Source: Panorpa germanica (lineage: Eukaryota; Arthropoda; Insecta; Mecoptera; Panorpidae). From it: DNA of 64,000 nt. The translations under genes were made by a program, and so were the position numbers. The stretch lies in contig CAVMBN010000112.1 of the NCBI GenBank assembly GCA_963678705.1, forward strand, positions 1-64,000, given 5' to 3'. Below the pieces are notes generated by a model. The model was not told where the DNA came from. It did no database searches and was given only the letters and a program-made list of their open reading frames with translations. This document shows positions 12,644 to 23,200 of this stretch, piece after piece (positions within the stretch are counted from its first letter, which is position 1; each line of letters begins with the position of its first letter).

Positions 12644-13661
12644 GCAATATTGTTTAAGTATTTTTTGACAAAAGAATGTTAATTATTAGGTATTATTATA
12701 CTTTTGCTGTATATGAACATGAATTTCAAAAATAAACAATTACACAAAATAATATTTCGATTTTCTTTTTATCTAAACTAGAAACACTTTAAAGACTGCG
12801 TTCATTAACAATGTATAGTGGATTTTATTATTTCTGCAGGATGTCATCTCACTTGCTGACACTAAAGGTTATATTTGATAACCATGACTTAAAAGGCTCC
12901 TATTTTGTAACTGCTTACCTGACAGCTGATAACTTCTGACAATTTTTCAAAGGCCTATATTTTACAAATTACGCTACTCATACCAGTTCCAAGGTATAGG
13001 ATCCGTGTTGCTTTTTATTTAATGTCTTCTGATAGTTTTGTCTTAACTTACATAGCTTAATTTAGAAAATATATAGACGTCCGGTAAACAGTTAGAAAAT
13101 AGGAGCCTCATTTCTGTAAAAGTATGTTTATAAAGTTGGCTACCAGAACCTCAAATATTTAGTTATTTTTTAATATATTGCAATACAATAAGAGATATTT
13201 ACACATATATCGTAACTATTTCAATAATTTATAAAAATTCATTATATATTTGTTATTTTACTATCTCTTTTATATACCCTAAAATGTATTATTTGAGTGC
13301 GTATGAGAAACATGTATGAAGCTGTATAAAGTGCTGCATTATATCAGGCGTAATGTAGAGCCTTTTTAAGTTTTTAAATATAGCTAAGAAATCATAATAT
13401 GCGAAGAAATAATATGCTTTAACCTACTAACGGTATTGCTCAAAATACTCGTCGCTCAGACAAGAATATAATATTTTATTATATATATTTATTATTATTT
13501 AAATATAACTTGAGATAAAAGAATGTATCTAAAACTATTTTTTTTATAAGTGTATGGAATGAAACAATGTAACAACTGTCAAATGAAATAGCAAATGGTG
13601 AGAATCGACGAACTTGACCGAATCAAACCGAGACCGAGTTAAACTGTTTGGTAATGGGTTT
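12644..13661. other. Non-coding outer flank of right arm
   Basis: Mirror of 1-1018, including the short TIR element at 12895-13107. No gene seen. Confidence 0.6.
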
Positions 13662-14428
13662 ATGTACTATGTCTTAATTTCTATAAAAGTGTACTATAAA
13701 AATTTTGTGCCCATATTTGGTTAAGTCATGCAATTTTGTATTCATATTGTTCAAGTCATGTAAATTCAATGGATGAATTAGCACCCTTATACTTTATGAA
13801 TTATCCTTATTTGGATATATTTTCTATGTACAACAAAATTTACAATCTATTAGTAATTAGTGCAATAAAATTAATCATTAAGAATCCAATCAAGTGAGTC
13901 TTGGCTCTCATATCCAGGGTCTCCAAATTCAGATATAAAAAGTAACCCGGCTCTAAAAGTTTCACAGAAATTATTCTGATTGATTATAATTTCATCAAAG
14001 AATTTAAATTGATTAAACATATTTAAATCTATTAACAAATGACACTGTAATCCACAATTTAACTTTAAATCAATGCCTAAATTAAATTTATTTGGTATAT
14101 ATATTATGTTTAAATATATCTTACTTATATTATCAATTAATATCAATAATAACTAAATAAATAAAAGAATTATATACATTTTAAATTTTTATATATTATA
14201 AATTAAGTAATTACAATAGTTTTGATATTTCTTCTAATATATACGACATGTTTGAAATTATTATCATTTTGCTGACGCCTGCTAACACGTGTGCTTCAAA
14301 TTTCCGGTGAATTCGAAGGAATGCGTTATAAATACACTGTTATAAATAATTTAACACTGTCATAATCTTATAACCAATAACAAATCAAACATAAGAATTA
14401 ATATCGGTATCTCACTCTTTACCATTAG
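13662..14428. other. Intergenic stretch right of the palindrome
   Basis: It starts with a fragment (13664-13710) of the MITE family that ends in the block seen at 38750-38794. Otherwise A+T-rich. It holds only the weak reading frame at 13871-14146. Confidence 0.5.
13871..14146 (-). CDS. Weak coding candidate, unrecognised
   Basis: An open frame of about 91 codons without an ATG at its 5' end. Its last third has a protein-like composition (FISEFGDPGYESQDSLDW). A plausible splice acceptor (TTTAATTTAG) lies inside it near 14080, which would leave an exon of about 200 bp ending at the TAA at 13871. I recognise no domain. It could be a terminal exon, a viral-element remnant or chance. Confidence 0.25.
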   Translation of the reverse strand: MILIDNISKIYLNIIYIPNKFNLGIDLKLNCGLQCHLLIDLNMFNQFKFFDEIIINQNNFCETFRAGLLFISEFGDPGYESQDSLDWILND

Positions 14429-14668
14429 ATATTAATTATTACACACGTAATAATTAATATCGCTATCTCACTCTTTCATATTACCCCACTATTACCCCAA
14501 CATTGTCTAGCCACGCCACCTCACTCCCCACCCCACCCTTACCCCCTTTTACATTCTTCCAAGTCTAGCCACGCCCCCTCTGCATATCGTGACCTAAATG
14601 CATCCCCACTCCAAACTGTCCTGGAACCCGCTCTACTACCCTACTTATATATCTACTTCTACTATTAT

Positions 14669-17580
14669 AATGTTGAATGCAATAAAACGTTTTCTCAGTC
14701 ACATGATTTAAAACAACATAAAAACATTCATTTAAGTCTAAAGTTATTTTCTTGCGATGAATGCAATAAAACGTTTTCTCAGTCACATCATTTAAAACAA
14801 CATAAAAACATTCATTTAGGCCTAAAGTTATTTTCTTGCGATGAATGCAATAAAACGTTTTCTCAGTCACATGATTTAAAACAACATAAAAACATTCATT
14901 TAGGTCTAAAGTTATTTTCTTGCGATGAATGCAATAAAACGTTTTCTCAGTCACATCATTTAAAACAACATAAAAACATTCATTTAGGTCTAAAGTTATT
15001 TTCTTGCGATGAATGCAATAAACCGTTTTCTCAGTCACATCATTTAAAACAACATAAAAACATTCATTTAGGTCTAAAGTTATTTTCTTGCGATGAATGC
15101 AATAAAACGTTTTCTCAGTCACATCATTTTAAACAACATAAAAACATTCATTTAGGTCTAAAGTTATTTTCTTGCGATGAATGCAATAAAACGTTTTCTC
15201 AGTCACATCATTTAAAACAACATAAAAACATTCATTTAGGCCTAAAGTTATTTTCTTGCGATGAATGCAATAAAACGTTTTCTCAGTCACATGATTTAAA
15301 ACAACATAAAAACATTCATTTAGGTCTAAAGTTATTTTTTTGCGATGAATGCAATAAAACGTTTTCTCAGTCACATCATTTAAAACAACATAAAAACATT
15401 CATTTAGGTCTGAAGTTATTTTCTTGCGATGAATGCAATAAAACGTTTTCTCAGTCACATCATTTAAAACGACATAAAAACATTCATTTAGGCCTAAAGT
15501 TATTTTCTTGCGATAAATGCAATAAAACGTTTTCTCAGTCACATCATTTAAAACAACATAAAAACATTCATTTAGGCCTAAAGTTATTTTCTTGCGATGA
15601 ATGCAATAAAACGTTTTCTCAGTCACATGATTTAAAACAACATAAAAACATTCATTTAGGTCTAAAGTTATTTTCTTGCGATGAATGCAATAAAACGTTT
15701 TCTCAGTCACATCATTTAAAACAACATAAAAACATTCATTTAGGTCTAAAGTTATTTTCTTGCGATGAATGCAATAAAACATTCACTCAGTCACATCATT
15801 TAAAACAACATAAAAACATTCATTTAGGTCTAAAGTTATTTTCTTGCGATGAATGCAATAAAACATTCACTCAGTCACATCATTTAAAACGACATAAAAA
15901 CATTCATTTAGGCCTAAAGTTATTTTCTTGCGATGAATGCAATAAAACGTTTTCTCAGTCACATCATTTAAAACAACATAAAAACATTCATTTAGGTCTA
16001 AAGTTATTTTCTTGCGATGAATGCAATAAAACGTTTTCTCAGTCACATCATTTAAAACGACATAAAAACATTCATTTAGGCCTAAAGCTATTTTCTTGCG
16101 ATGAATGCAATAAAACGTTTTCTCAGTCACATCATTTAAAACAACATAAAAACATTCATTTAGGTCTAAAGTTATTTTCTTGCGATGAATGCAATAAAAC
16201 GTTTTCTTAGTCACATCATTTAAAACGACATAAAAACATTCATTTAGGTCTAAAGTTATTTTCTTGCGATGAATGCAATAAAACGTTTTCTCAGTCACAT
16301 CATTTAAAACAACATAAAAACATTCATTTAGGCCTAAAGTTATTTTCTTGCGATGAATGCAATAAAACGTTTTCTCAGTCACATCATTTAAAACAACATA
16401 AAAACATTCATTTAGGTCTAAAGTTATTTTCTTGCGATGAATGCAATAAAACGTTTTCTCAGTCACATGATTTAAAACAACATAAAAACATTCATTTAGG
16501 TCTAAAGTTATTTTCTTGCGATGAATGCAATAAAACGTTTTCTCAGTCACATCATTTAAAACAACATAAAAACATTCATTTAGGCCTAAAGTTATTTTCT
16601 TGCGATAAATGCAATAAAACGTTTTCTCAGTCACATGATTTAAAACAACATAAAAACATTCATTTAGGTCTAAAGTTATTTTCTTGCGATGAATGCAATA
16701 AAACGTTTTCTCAGTCACATCATTTAAAACAACATAAAAACATTCATTTAGGTCTAAAGTTATTTTCTTGCGATGAATGCAATAAAACGTTTTCTCAGTC
16801 ACATCATTTAAAACGACATAAAAACATTCATTTAGGCCTAAAGTTATTTTCTTGCGATGAATGCAATAAAACGTTTTCTCAGTCACATCATTTAAAACAA
16901 CATAAAAACATTCATTTAGGCCTAAAGTTATTTTTTTGCGATGAATGCAATAAAACGTTTTCTCAGTCACATCATTTAAAACAACATAAAAACATTCATT
17001 TAGGTCTAAAGTTATTTTCTTGCGATGAATGCAATAAAACGTTTTCTCAGTCACATCATTTAAAACAACATAAAAACATTCATTTAGGTCTAAAGTTATT
17101 TTCTTGCGATGAATGCAATAAAACGTTTTCTCAGTCACATCATTTAAAACGACATAAAAACATTCATTTAGGTCTAAAGTTATTTTCTTGCGATGAATGC
17201 AATAAAACGTTTTCTCAGTCACATCATTTAAAACAACATAAAAACTTTCATTTAGGCCTAAAGTTATTTTCTTGCGATGAATGCAATAAAACGTTTTCTC
17301 AGTCACATCATTTAAAACAACATAAAAACATTCATTTAGGTCTAAAGTTATTTTCTTGCGATGAATGCAATAAAACGTTTTCTCAGTCACATCATTTAAA
17401 ACAACATAAAAACATTCATTTAGGTCTAAAGTTATTTTCTTGCGATGAATGCAATAAAACGTTTTCTCAGTCACATCATTTAAAACAACATAAAAACATT
17501 CATTTAGGTCTAAAGTTATTTTCTTGCGATGAATGCAATAAAACGTTTTCTCAGTCAAATGATTTAAAACAACATAAAAA
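14669..17580 (+). pseudogene. Array of 35 C2H2 zinc fingers (84-bp units), no ATG, one in-frame stop
   Basis: Each 84-bp unit encodes 28 residues beginning CDECNKTFSQSHHLKQHKN and closing with a linker LGLKLFS. This fits C-X2-C-X12-H-X3-H, with the structural Phe and Leu in place. The units keep exact 84-bp spacing from 14669 to 17525. The first finger lacks its first Cys (VEC) and the last loses its final His at the 17580 junction. The frame is open from 14429 to 16207 and from 16211 to 17746, with one TAG at 16208 (finger 19, Gln codon changed). No ATG occurs in this frame, so a start would need an upstream exon; none is visible. Variation recurs at helix position 3 (His/Asp) and position 6 (Gln/Arg). 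Finger arrays normally bind DNA or RNA in the nucleus. The array is either the last exon of a zinc-finger gene or a decaying copy spread as a minisatellite. Confidence 0.85.
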
Positions 17581-18292
17581 CAGAGCTAGGTTTCTGTGTC
17601 TTGTTCATGGTTTTGTATTTGTTGCATTCAGAGCGTTTATGTCCATATTGATTGCAGGAATAACATCTCGGACCCTTGTAGAACTTCTTGTTTACAGAGT
17701 TGTTATGAAACTTCTTGTTGACAGCAAAAGCCATTGTTTTGTTGTCTGAATTTCTAACATCTTGCAATAGTTTTGCTTTAACGCCGTCTGCAGTTATTTT
17801 TGTGCCTGAGCTTTCGATCGCAATAATCATTGGTTGATATGATTCGGGCAGACCGGAGAGCAGCAATGTCCCGAGCCACTCGTCGTCCACTTTAAAGCCA
17901 ATGTTGCGCAGCTTGTGAGCAGTTGACATAATTTTGCTCACATACTCTTCTATACTTTGACATCCACTTAACGATGTGTTACATAAATCACGTAGCAGAC
18001 CAACTCGGCGTGTAAGTCCTGAGTCGTCGAACACTGCAGCCAATTTGTCCCAAACTCCTTTGGCCGTGTTTTCCTCTTGGATATGAACGTAATTGATCGG
18101 ATCAACCAGAAGAATTAACTTTGTTTTCGCTTTTGTATCACGTTTTGAATCTGCGGGTGACGCCGGGTTAACCTCAATACAATCCCATAATTCTTCGTGT
18201 TGTAGGTATGTTTTCACTGCGAATTGCCAAGTCGAATAGTTTTCACGGCCGGTTAACTTCTCGATTAATGCCAGTGAATTATTCGATGCCAT
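17581..18292 (-). pseudogene. Copia gag, 3'-truncated
   Basis: Gag polyprotein of a Ty1/Copia LTR retrotransposon, which forms the particle that packages element RNA. The likely start is the ATG at 18292 (MASNNSLALIEKLTGREN). The N-terminal Copia-gag region follows (YSTWQFAVKTYLQ), then the middle helical part (LLSGLPESYQPMI) and a CCHC knuckle (CYSCNQYGHKRSEC) near 17660. The element is cut at ~17581, where it joins the zinc-finger array. Protease, integrase and reverse transcriptase are absent. The PBS and LTR lie directly upstream. Confidence 0.9.
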
Positions 18293-18436
18293 TTTTATTC
18301 GTTGAGAACACTTTATACACAAAGAAGAACAGAAACAGTTTCAACAGCCACGTTTTTTTTTTTAAGGTTATGTTCACCACACTAAAGTCTTTATCCACTT
18401 TTCCGAAAAACACACACTAAACGTCTCTAGGTTTAT

Positions 18437-18450
18437 CTGGGCCCATAACC
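18437..18450 (-). other. Copia primer-binding site
   Basis: On the - strand the sequence reads GGTTATGGGCCCAG, the internal-initiator-tRNA type primer site typical of Copia elements. It follows the LTR end with no gap and lies 145 bp upstream of the gag ATG. Confidence 0.8.
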
Positions 18451-18660
18451 TGTTATATTTAGCAGAGATAAACTATTAATTTATATTAATCAGGTTTATT
18501 ATATTTAATTAGATGTACACATGTGTTATGATGTCACAGAGTATAGAATTACATAGTAGGACGGTATTACAGAGTATAGTATTAACTACAGTATTACCGA
18601 GTGTAGAAAGAAAGATACAATAGTGTCAATACCGAGAGGGCGCTAAATTTAAATCCAACA
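18451..18660 (-). mobile_element. Copia 5' LTR
   Basis: A 210-bp block bounded by TGTT and AACA, ending exactly at the primer-binding site. The sequence after it (18661 on) matches the interior of the CTTGTGTCC MITE family, so the retrotransposon inserted into a MITE. No second LTR is present. Confidence 0.75.
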
Positions 18661-18720
18661 TTATTAACATCAACTTCAATCAACAATTGAAAAATCGACC
18701 ACCAAAAAATGAGGACAGTA
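18661..18720 (-). mobile_element. MITE fragment (CTTGTGTCC family), target of Copia
   Basis: The sequence closely follows the end of the family as seen at 24440-24500 in the same orientation: TTATTAACATCAA, then AATTGAAAAAT and AATGAGGACA. Confidence 0.6.
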
Positions 18721-18993
18721 GCCTATTTGCATAGTAAAGTATACAGTTTAGATATTATAAATATGATAAACAAGGTTGCAGTAAAGCCAAAAAAAAAATA
18801 TTTATTTTTAAATAGTCATATATCCGTTATTTTTTGAATATTTTGTTAAGTAAAAAGGCCAATATATAATAATTAATACCAATATTTAAAAAATATAATT
18901 AAAAAATCGACCACGGAAAAATTACTTTGTAATCCAAATCATGCAGTATTCTTTTAACTGCTGTCACCTATTGATTGTTAGTCTTAATGAGAA
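18721..18993. other. Intergenic, nothing recognised
   Basis: A+T-rich without gene or clear repeat, apart from a second short AAAAATCGACCAC-like match near 18900 to the same MITE family. Confidence 0.4.
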
Positions 18994-19001
18994 CTATACA
19001 T

Positions 19002-19504
19002 CAGGGATGGCGATCTGAGATCGATTAATCGAAGAATCAGTTTTTTTAATACAAAAAATCGATTCTTTTAATTGATTTTAAAGAATAGTTCGATCTCAAA
19101 CTCTCGAAAATCGAGATTCGATTTTTTTTATGTAAGAAAGCAACTATACAATTATTTACATTATTTATTATAAGCTTAGACATGAAATATTTGGAATTAT
19201 AATTATTTTATTCTATAATAAATAACGTACATGGTTTTATTGATTAATCAAAAATCACTCTTCACTTATTCTTTAATTATAAGAAAGTCTGTTATTTTTT
19301 TTACAAATTTAATACGATAAAATACCGTTTTTTTTTTTTTTTTTGTTATTGTCTATTTTTTATATAAAAACTCAAAAAGAATCGAAAAATCGAATTTTGA
19401 GAAAACGATCTTCTAGACTTCGATTTTTTCCTGTATCGATTCTTTACACTTCGATTCGAATCGATTAAAATATCGAACTTGTTTAAGAAGTATTGCCATC
19501 CCTA
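19002..19504. mobile_element. hAT-type MITE with 8-bp target duplication
   Basis: The ends read CAGGGATGGC on the left and GCCATCCCTA on the right. They are flanked by CTATACAT (18994-19001) and CTATACAG (19505-19512), an 8-bp duplication with one mismatch, as hAT elements make. The 503-bp interior is rich in ATCGATT motifs, is partly self-complementary and has no coding frame. Confidence 0.75.
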
Positions 19505-19709
19505 CTATACAGACTGTTTGACTATTCAATCATTGATAATAGCACACTGCTATCGAGGTTATAAGCAATAAGCAAAAGAAAGGTTTTTTTAAAGATCTTG
19601 AATATTTAAGAAATATTAAATACTATTCTGAACTGTAGTCGACAAAATCAAGATCATTTATTTCTATATTATCAAGGTATTTATAGTCTATACTTCTTAT
19701 TAAGGATAT

Positions 19710-20108
19710 ATTATTCGAGATAGCTACATCTTTTGGTTTGAATCTTACTAAAGAACTACTGCATTTTTGTATGTTTTCACACAAAACATGTACAAATCTT
19801 ACGCATTATATATTATACCATTTTTTATTTACAAATAGACAACATTAGTGGTTTAATTTAAATTTTCAAATTTGAGGTTAGAAATAATATGACACTGTTC
19901 TGTATATAAGTAAAAATGGCGTCATATTTCGCATTCATTGGACAACTTTAAGCATACATTCTGTCTATTTTTTAATAAAAAATTGTATAAGGTATATTAC
20001 GTGTGATTTGTACATGTTTTCACTATAATAAAGCATCATGAAATATACGAAAGTACAATAGTTTTTTTTATAAGATTCAAAACAAAAGGTGTAGCTATAT
20101 CGAATAAT
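19710..20108. mobile_element. Palindromic fold-back MITE, copy 1
   Basis: The ends are inverted copies of TTATTCGAKATAGCTACA, and the complementarity continues inward through TACAAATC and CAAATTTGAGGT blocks toward a centre near 19909. The whole ~399 bp could therefore fold into one hairpin. Related copies lie at 39694-40117 (best preserved) and 33343-33728 (decayed). Confidence 0.75.
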
Positions 20109-20637
20109 TCTCTTATTAAAATATTTTTTACTTTACATTACTTATCAAATTGTTTAAAAGATATGTTTGTTAATATTGCCATTATTTAAAAAGTAAAAAA
20201 AAACATCTTTTATAGACACTAAAATACTAAACGCTAAAACTAACAGAAAATCTAACTTTAAACCAATGTACAATGTACAATGGAAGAAAACAACAATATA
20301 ACAAAAATTCCTTTCTCTTAGGCGGAGAAGGTTCTATATGACAATGAAATATTTAAATAATTGAATGTGATGTAAACAGTGTTAAATTAAATATTCAATG
20401 TTCAATTGAAACTTTATAAAATGCGTAACAATGGTTTTGCTTCTGCCAATGCAATACTGAACAAAAATTCTTTGTCTTGGTTCAGCTTACATCTAAAGAA
20501 AGCAAAGCACACTTATCTTAACAAGTAATGAAATTGTGATTTTAAGATAGTTTATTTAAACACGAAAGTAGTCTAAAATTAATTTCTTCATATCACCTTC
20601 TTTATATTTATAAAATAAAGATAATTTTCGTTTTCAG
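20109..20637. other. Upstream region / 5' intron of the F-box gene
   Basis: A+T-rich. It ends with a good splice acceptor (TTTTCGTTTTCAG, AG at 20636-20637) just 49 bp before the F-box ATG, so the stretch is probably an intron in the 5' untranslated region. Confidence 0.5.
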
Positions 20638-20686
20638 GTGAATCAACTAAACTTCAGAGTCACACAGCTTCTTATAACCTGTTGCC

Positions 20687-21673
20687 ATGTCCATAACGAA
20701 TCTTCCGACGCATTGCGTCGAGCACTTAATACAGTTTCTATCAAAGAGAGATGTTTACATGTTTAGCGAAGCTTTCCCACAGCACCGGGAGGCTACCGAT
20801 TTATACTGGAAGAAACTACGTGTGGTAAAATATGAAGAAATGGCCTTTGAAGATATTGAATCGTTGCAACGTAATATTAACCTTTGCACAAATTTACAAG
20901 AAATTACAATGACTAGTTTTGCTAGAAAGAATAGGGAAGAAGCTCTTTTTTTAACGGATTTGTCATTTTTAACCGCTGTTGCTGAAATATGTTGCTCATT
21001 AAAATATTTCGAAGTTGACCACGGAAATGATGATATCTTAGGTAAATTGTTTTCAAAGAACCAACAGCTAGAAGACGTTACGTTAAAAACATACATAACA
21101 GGGAGTTGTATTCGACATTTGTCCAGAAATTTGTCCAGTTTAAATTTGAAATACGAAATAAATGGTGACATATTGTTACAATGCCTCCAAGGTTGGAATC
21201 TGGAAACGCTGACAATTCCACATTTTAGTAAGATACAGAACTTCTTTGTTCTTTTAGTAGCAGCTGCACCAAAATTACAACATTTAACAACTAATTGTGA
21301 TTACACTGATGTAAGAAACCTTGAATCATTACAAAGTCTTAAAGAATTAATCTCGCTCAGACTTTTGGGTTTACGGAATAATCATAATTTAGAACTAAAT
21401 AATATATTTGTGAATTGTGTCAATCTGGAACTACTGGAAATAAGAGGGTATCAGTTACATCTTATCCAAGCTGTATTTGAGTCAATTGCAGCGCTACCGA
21501 AACTAAAAGAAATTTTACTTCATTGCTCTGACGACGGACATATATCAGATTACAAAAGTGTAATGCGTTGGCTATCAAGAAGTCAAAGTTTAACATCGTT
21601 AAATTTGTATTTCTGTAGATTCTTTACCAACGAAGAAATCCTTACGTTGATCAACGGTTCTTACATTCTAACG
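20687..21673 (+). CDS. F-box / leucine-rich-repeat protein, exon 1
   Basis: Codons 1-329 of a predicted 383-residue protein. The N-terminus (LPTHCVEHLIQFLSKRDVYMFSEAFP) fits an F-box, the segment that docks on Skp1 in SCF ubiquitin ligases. The rest shows irregular leucine-rich spacing (LNNIFVNCVNLELLEIRGY, SLTSLNLYFCR) as in FBXL substrate-recognition domains. The start is the ATG at 20687, 49 bp after a splice acceptor. Exon 1 ends in phase 0 at ACG followed by GTAAGT (21674). Reading past the donor gives a 342-residue ending that is only MITE sequence and is not the real C-terminus. The family assignment is inferred from motif shape. Confidence 0.8.
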
Positions 21674-21692
21674 GTAAGTTATAGGGCAGATA

Positions 21693-22255
21693 GGGCTTGT
21701 GTCCTCATTTTTTAGTGTTCGATTTTCAATTATTAATTCAACTTGATTTTAATAAATGTGTATTGGCGTTTTCATTTTATTAAATATCTAAATAAAAATT
21801 TAAATATTTGGTTTAGCGCTAGAAATGGTCGGCCATATTTTTATGACGTGAAATGCATTTATACGTCAGTTATTTGTTGAGTAGGTCAGTGCTCGAGTAA
21901 TGTTTTGTAGCTGTTGGTAGTCGAAATAATCAAGTCAAGTCATAGAATAATAAGTTTTTATTTTATTTAACCCTGTTAAGGCAGACATAAAATTGGAATT
22001 TTATTGTTCCTTGAAATAGCTGTAAAGAGATTTATGAGTTGCAAGGTTGGCAGCGATTGTGATGTCACATGCATTTGAAATGTGTACAACGTTGAATCCC
22101 TTTAATAATTAAAGAGACAAAATGACTTTTTTAATTGTTAATATTTCCTAATATATAAGGAGTTAATAACAAATAATTGAACATTTGAGGTTCTAGTAAC
22201 ACACTTTATCAATATATTGTACACTTTTATAGAAATTAAGACATAGGACATAAGT
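21693..22255 (+). mobile_element. MITE, CTTGTGTCC family, in intron
   Basis: It starts GGGCTTGTGTCCTCATTTTTTAG and ends AAGACATAGGACATAAG, the inverted end. The interior matches the full copy at 38261-38794, including the TTTAGCGCTAGAAATGGTCG block. Confidence 0.75.
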
Positions 22256-22885
22256 CCGTCATTGATTGAACTTGATGTTAATAAATGTGTCTTGGCGTGT
22301 CTATTTTATTAAATATCTAAATGTTGATGGAGATATAGCAATTAAAAATTTGAATTGTAGTTTTAGCGCTACAGATATCGGCCATATTTATGACGTAACA
22401 TGTAGTGGGATAGGTCAGTTATTTGTCGATTAGGCCAGTGCTATGGTAATGTTTTGAAGTTGTTGGTAGTCGTGTGTATCTAGTACGTATGCGTTAGTTA
22501 GCAAAAAATTATAGGTTTTTATTTTATTTACCATTTTATAGCAGACATAATATTGAGCATGACATAACAGTTGAAATTTTCAATATGGTTAATTCAAAAT
22601 CTGTCAAAATAACTCGAGAGATTTATGAGTTTTAAGGTTGGTAACCTGTAATCTTATCACAGTTTTGTCATGAATATACTATCTCTTTTACACTATGTTG
22701 TATAAAAGAGATAGCAACATAGCGGACGTGAGGTCACATGTCTTGGAATGTGTACAACGTTGAATCCCTTTAATAATTAAAGAAACAAAATGACTTTTTT
22801 AATTGGTAATATCTCCTAACATATAATGAGTAATTAACAAATAATAGTATAGTTTTATAGAAATTAAGACATAGGACACAAGCCA
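22256..22885 (+). mobile_element. MITE, CTTGTGTCC family, second tandem copy
   Basis: It lacks the first ~30 bp and follows directly on the previous copy. It ends GACATAGGACACAAGCC at 22885. The interior has an extra ~60 bp around 22660-22730 (CTATCTCTTTTA inverted pair). Confidence 0.7.
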
Positions 22886-22934
22886 TTAAATCGATTTGCA
22901 ATTTCTACAAACATAACTCCTATTTTGTTTACAG

Positions 22935-23099
22935 AATTTAGTATTACCTGTTCGCCGCGAATTATTATCAGTGCTAATAGCGGATATAGAAGAACTGTTG
23001 GAAACACAGGAAAGCAGAAGAAATGGTTTGAATTTGACTTTCAATAATCATTTATTTTCTCCAAAGATGCGTACTGTTGCTTCGAGCAGTCTGAGTTGA
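22935..23099 (+). CDS. F-box / leucine-rich-repeat protein, exon 2 (C-terminus)
   Basis: A 54-codon terminal exon. It starts in phase 0 after the acceptor at 22933-22934, matching exon 1, and ends with TGA at 23097. It begins NLVLPVRRELLSVLIADIEELL, an amphipathic acidic stretch that fits the end of a leucine-rich fold, and closes with a Ser-rich tail. It is too short to stand out by itself and is identified by splice signals and frame continuity. Confidence 0.75.
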   Translation, partial: NLVLPVRRELLSVLIADIEELLETQESRRNGLNLTFNNHLFSPKMRTVASSSLS

Positions 23100-23194
23100 G
23101 TATGAGTGAGATGGCATCTACGTATATCACTTAAAAGGAAAAGAGAAAGAATTTTATATATCGATACTGGAGTTTTACTTTATGGCGTGAGTTT

Positions 23195-23200
23195 AATAAA
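23195..23200 (+). terminator. AATAAA polyadenylation signal of the F-box gene
   Basis: The first AATAAA after the stop at 23099, about 95 bp downstream, so a short 3' untranslated region is expected. Confidence 0.5.

Larger units (their letters stand above)
1..13661. repeat. Giant inverted duplication (palindrome) of Polinton remnants
   Basis: Bases 1-~6770 reappear as reverse complement at ~6893-13661. Position n pairs with 13662-n, and every reading frame in one arm has an identical partner in the other. Only the central ~120 bp of 22-bp repeats break the symmetry. The right boundary is sharp: from 13662 the sequence becomes a MITE fragment. The left boundary coincides with the window start, so the true outer limit is unknown. 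Such symmetry means a very recent inverted duplication, an active conversion process, or an assembly artefact such as a fold-back read at a contig end. Confidence 0.95.
21674..22934 (+). other. F-box gene intron filled by two MITEs
   Basis: The donor GTAAGT is at 21674 and the acceptor TTTTGTTTACAG ends at 22934. Two copies of the CTTGTGTCC MITE family (21693-22255 and 22256-22885) make up about 95% of this 1261-bp intron. Confidence 0.8.

Noticed and set aside
14565..17558. Long - strand frames of 185, 217 and 563 residues with a repeated TEKTFYCIHRKKITL pattern
   Set aside because: They are the antisense of the zinc-finger array. The + strand frame gives perfect Cys/His spacing, whereas the - strand product has no domain.
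14669..17580. CRISPR-like or satellite reading of the 84-bp array
   Set aside because: There are no variable spacers, and the unit is exactly a codon multiple with a C2H2 fold.
20755..21171. 138-residue - strand frame
   Set aside because: Antisense of the F-box exon.
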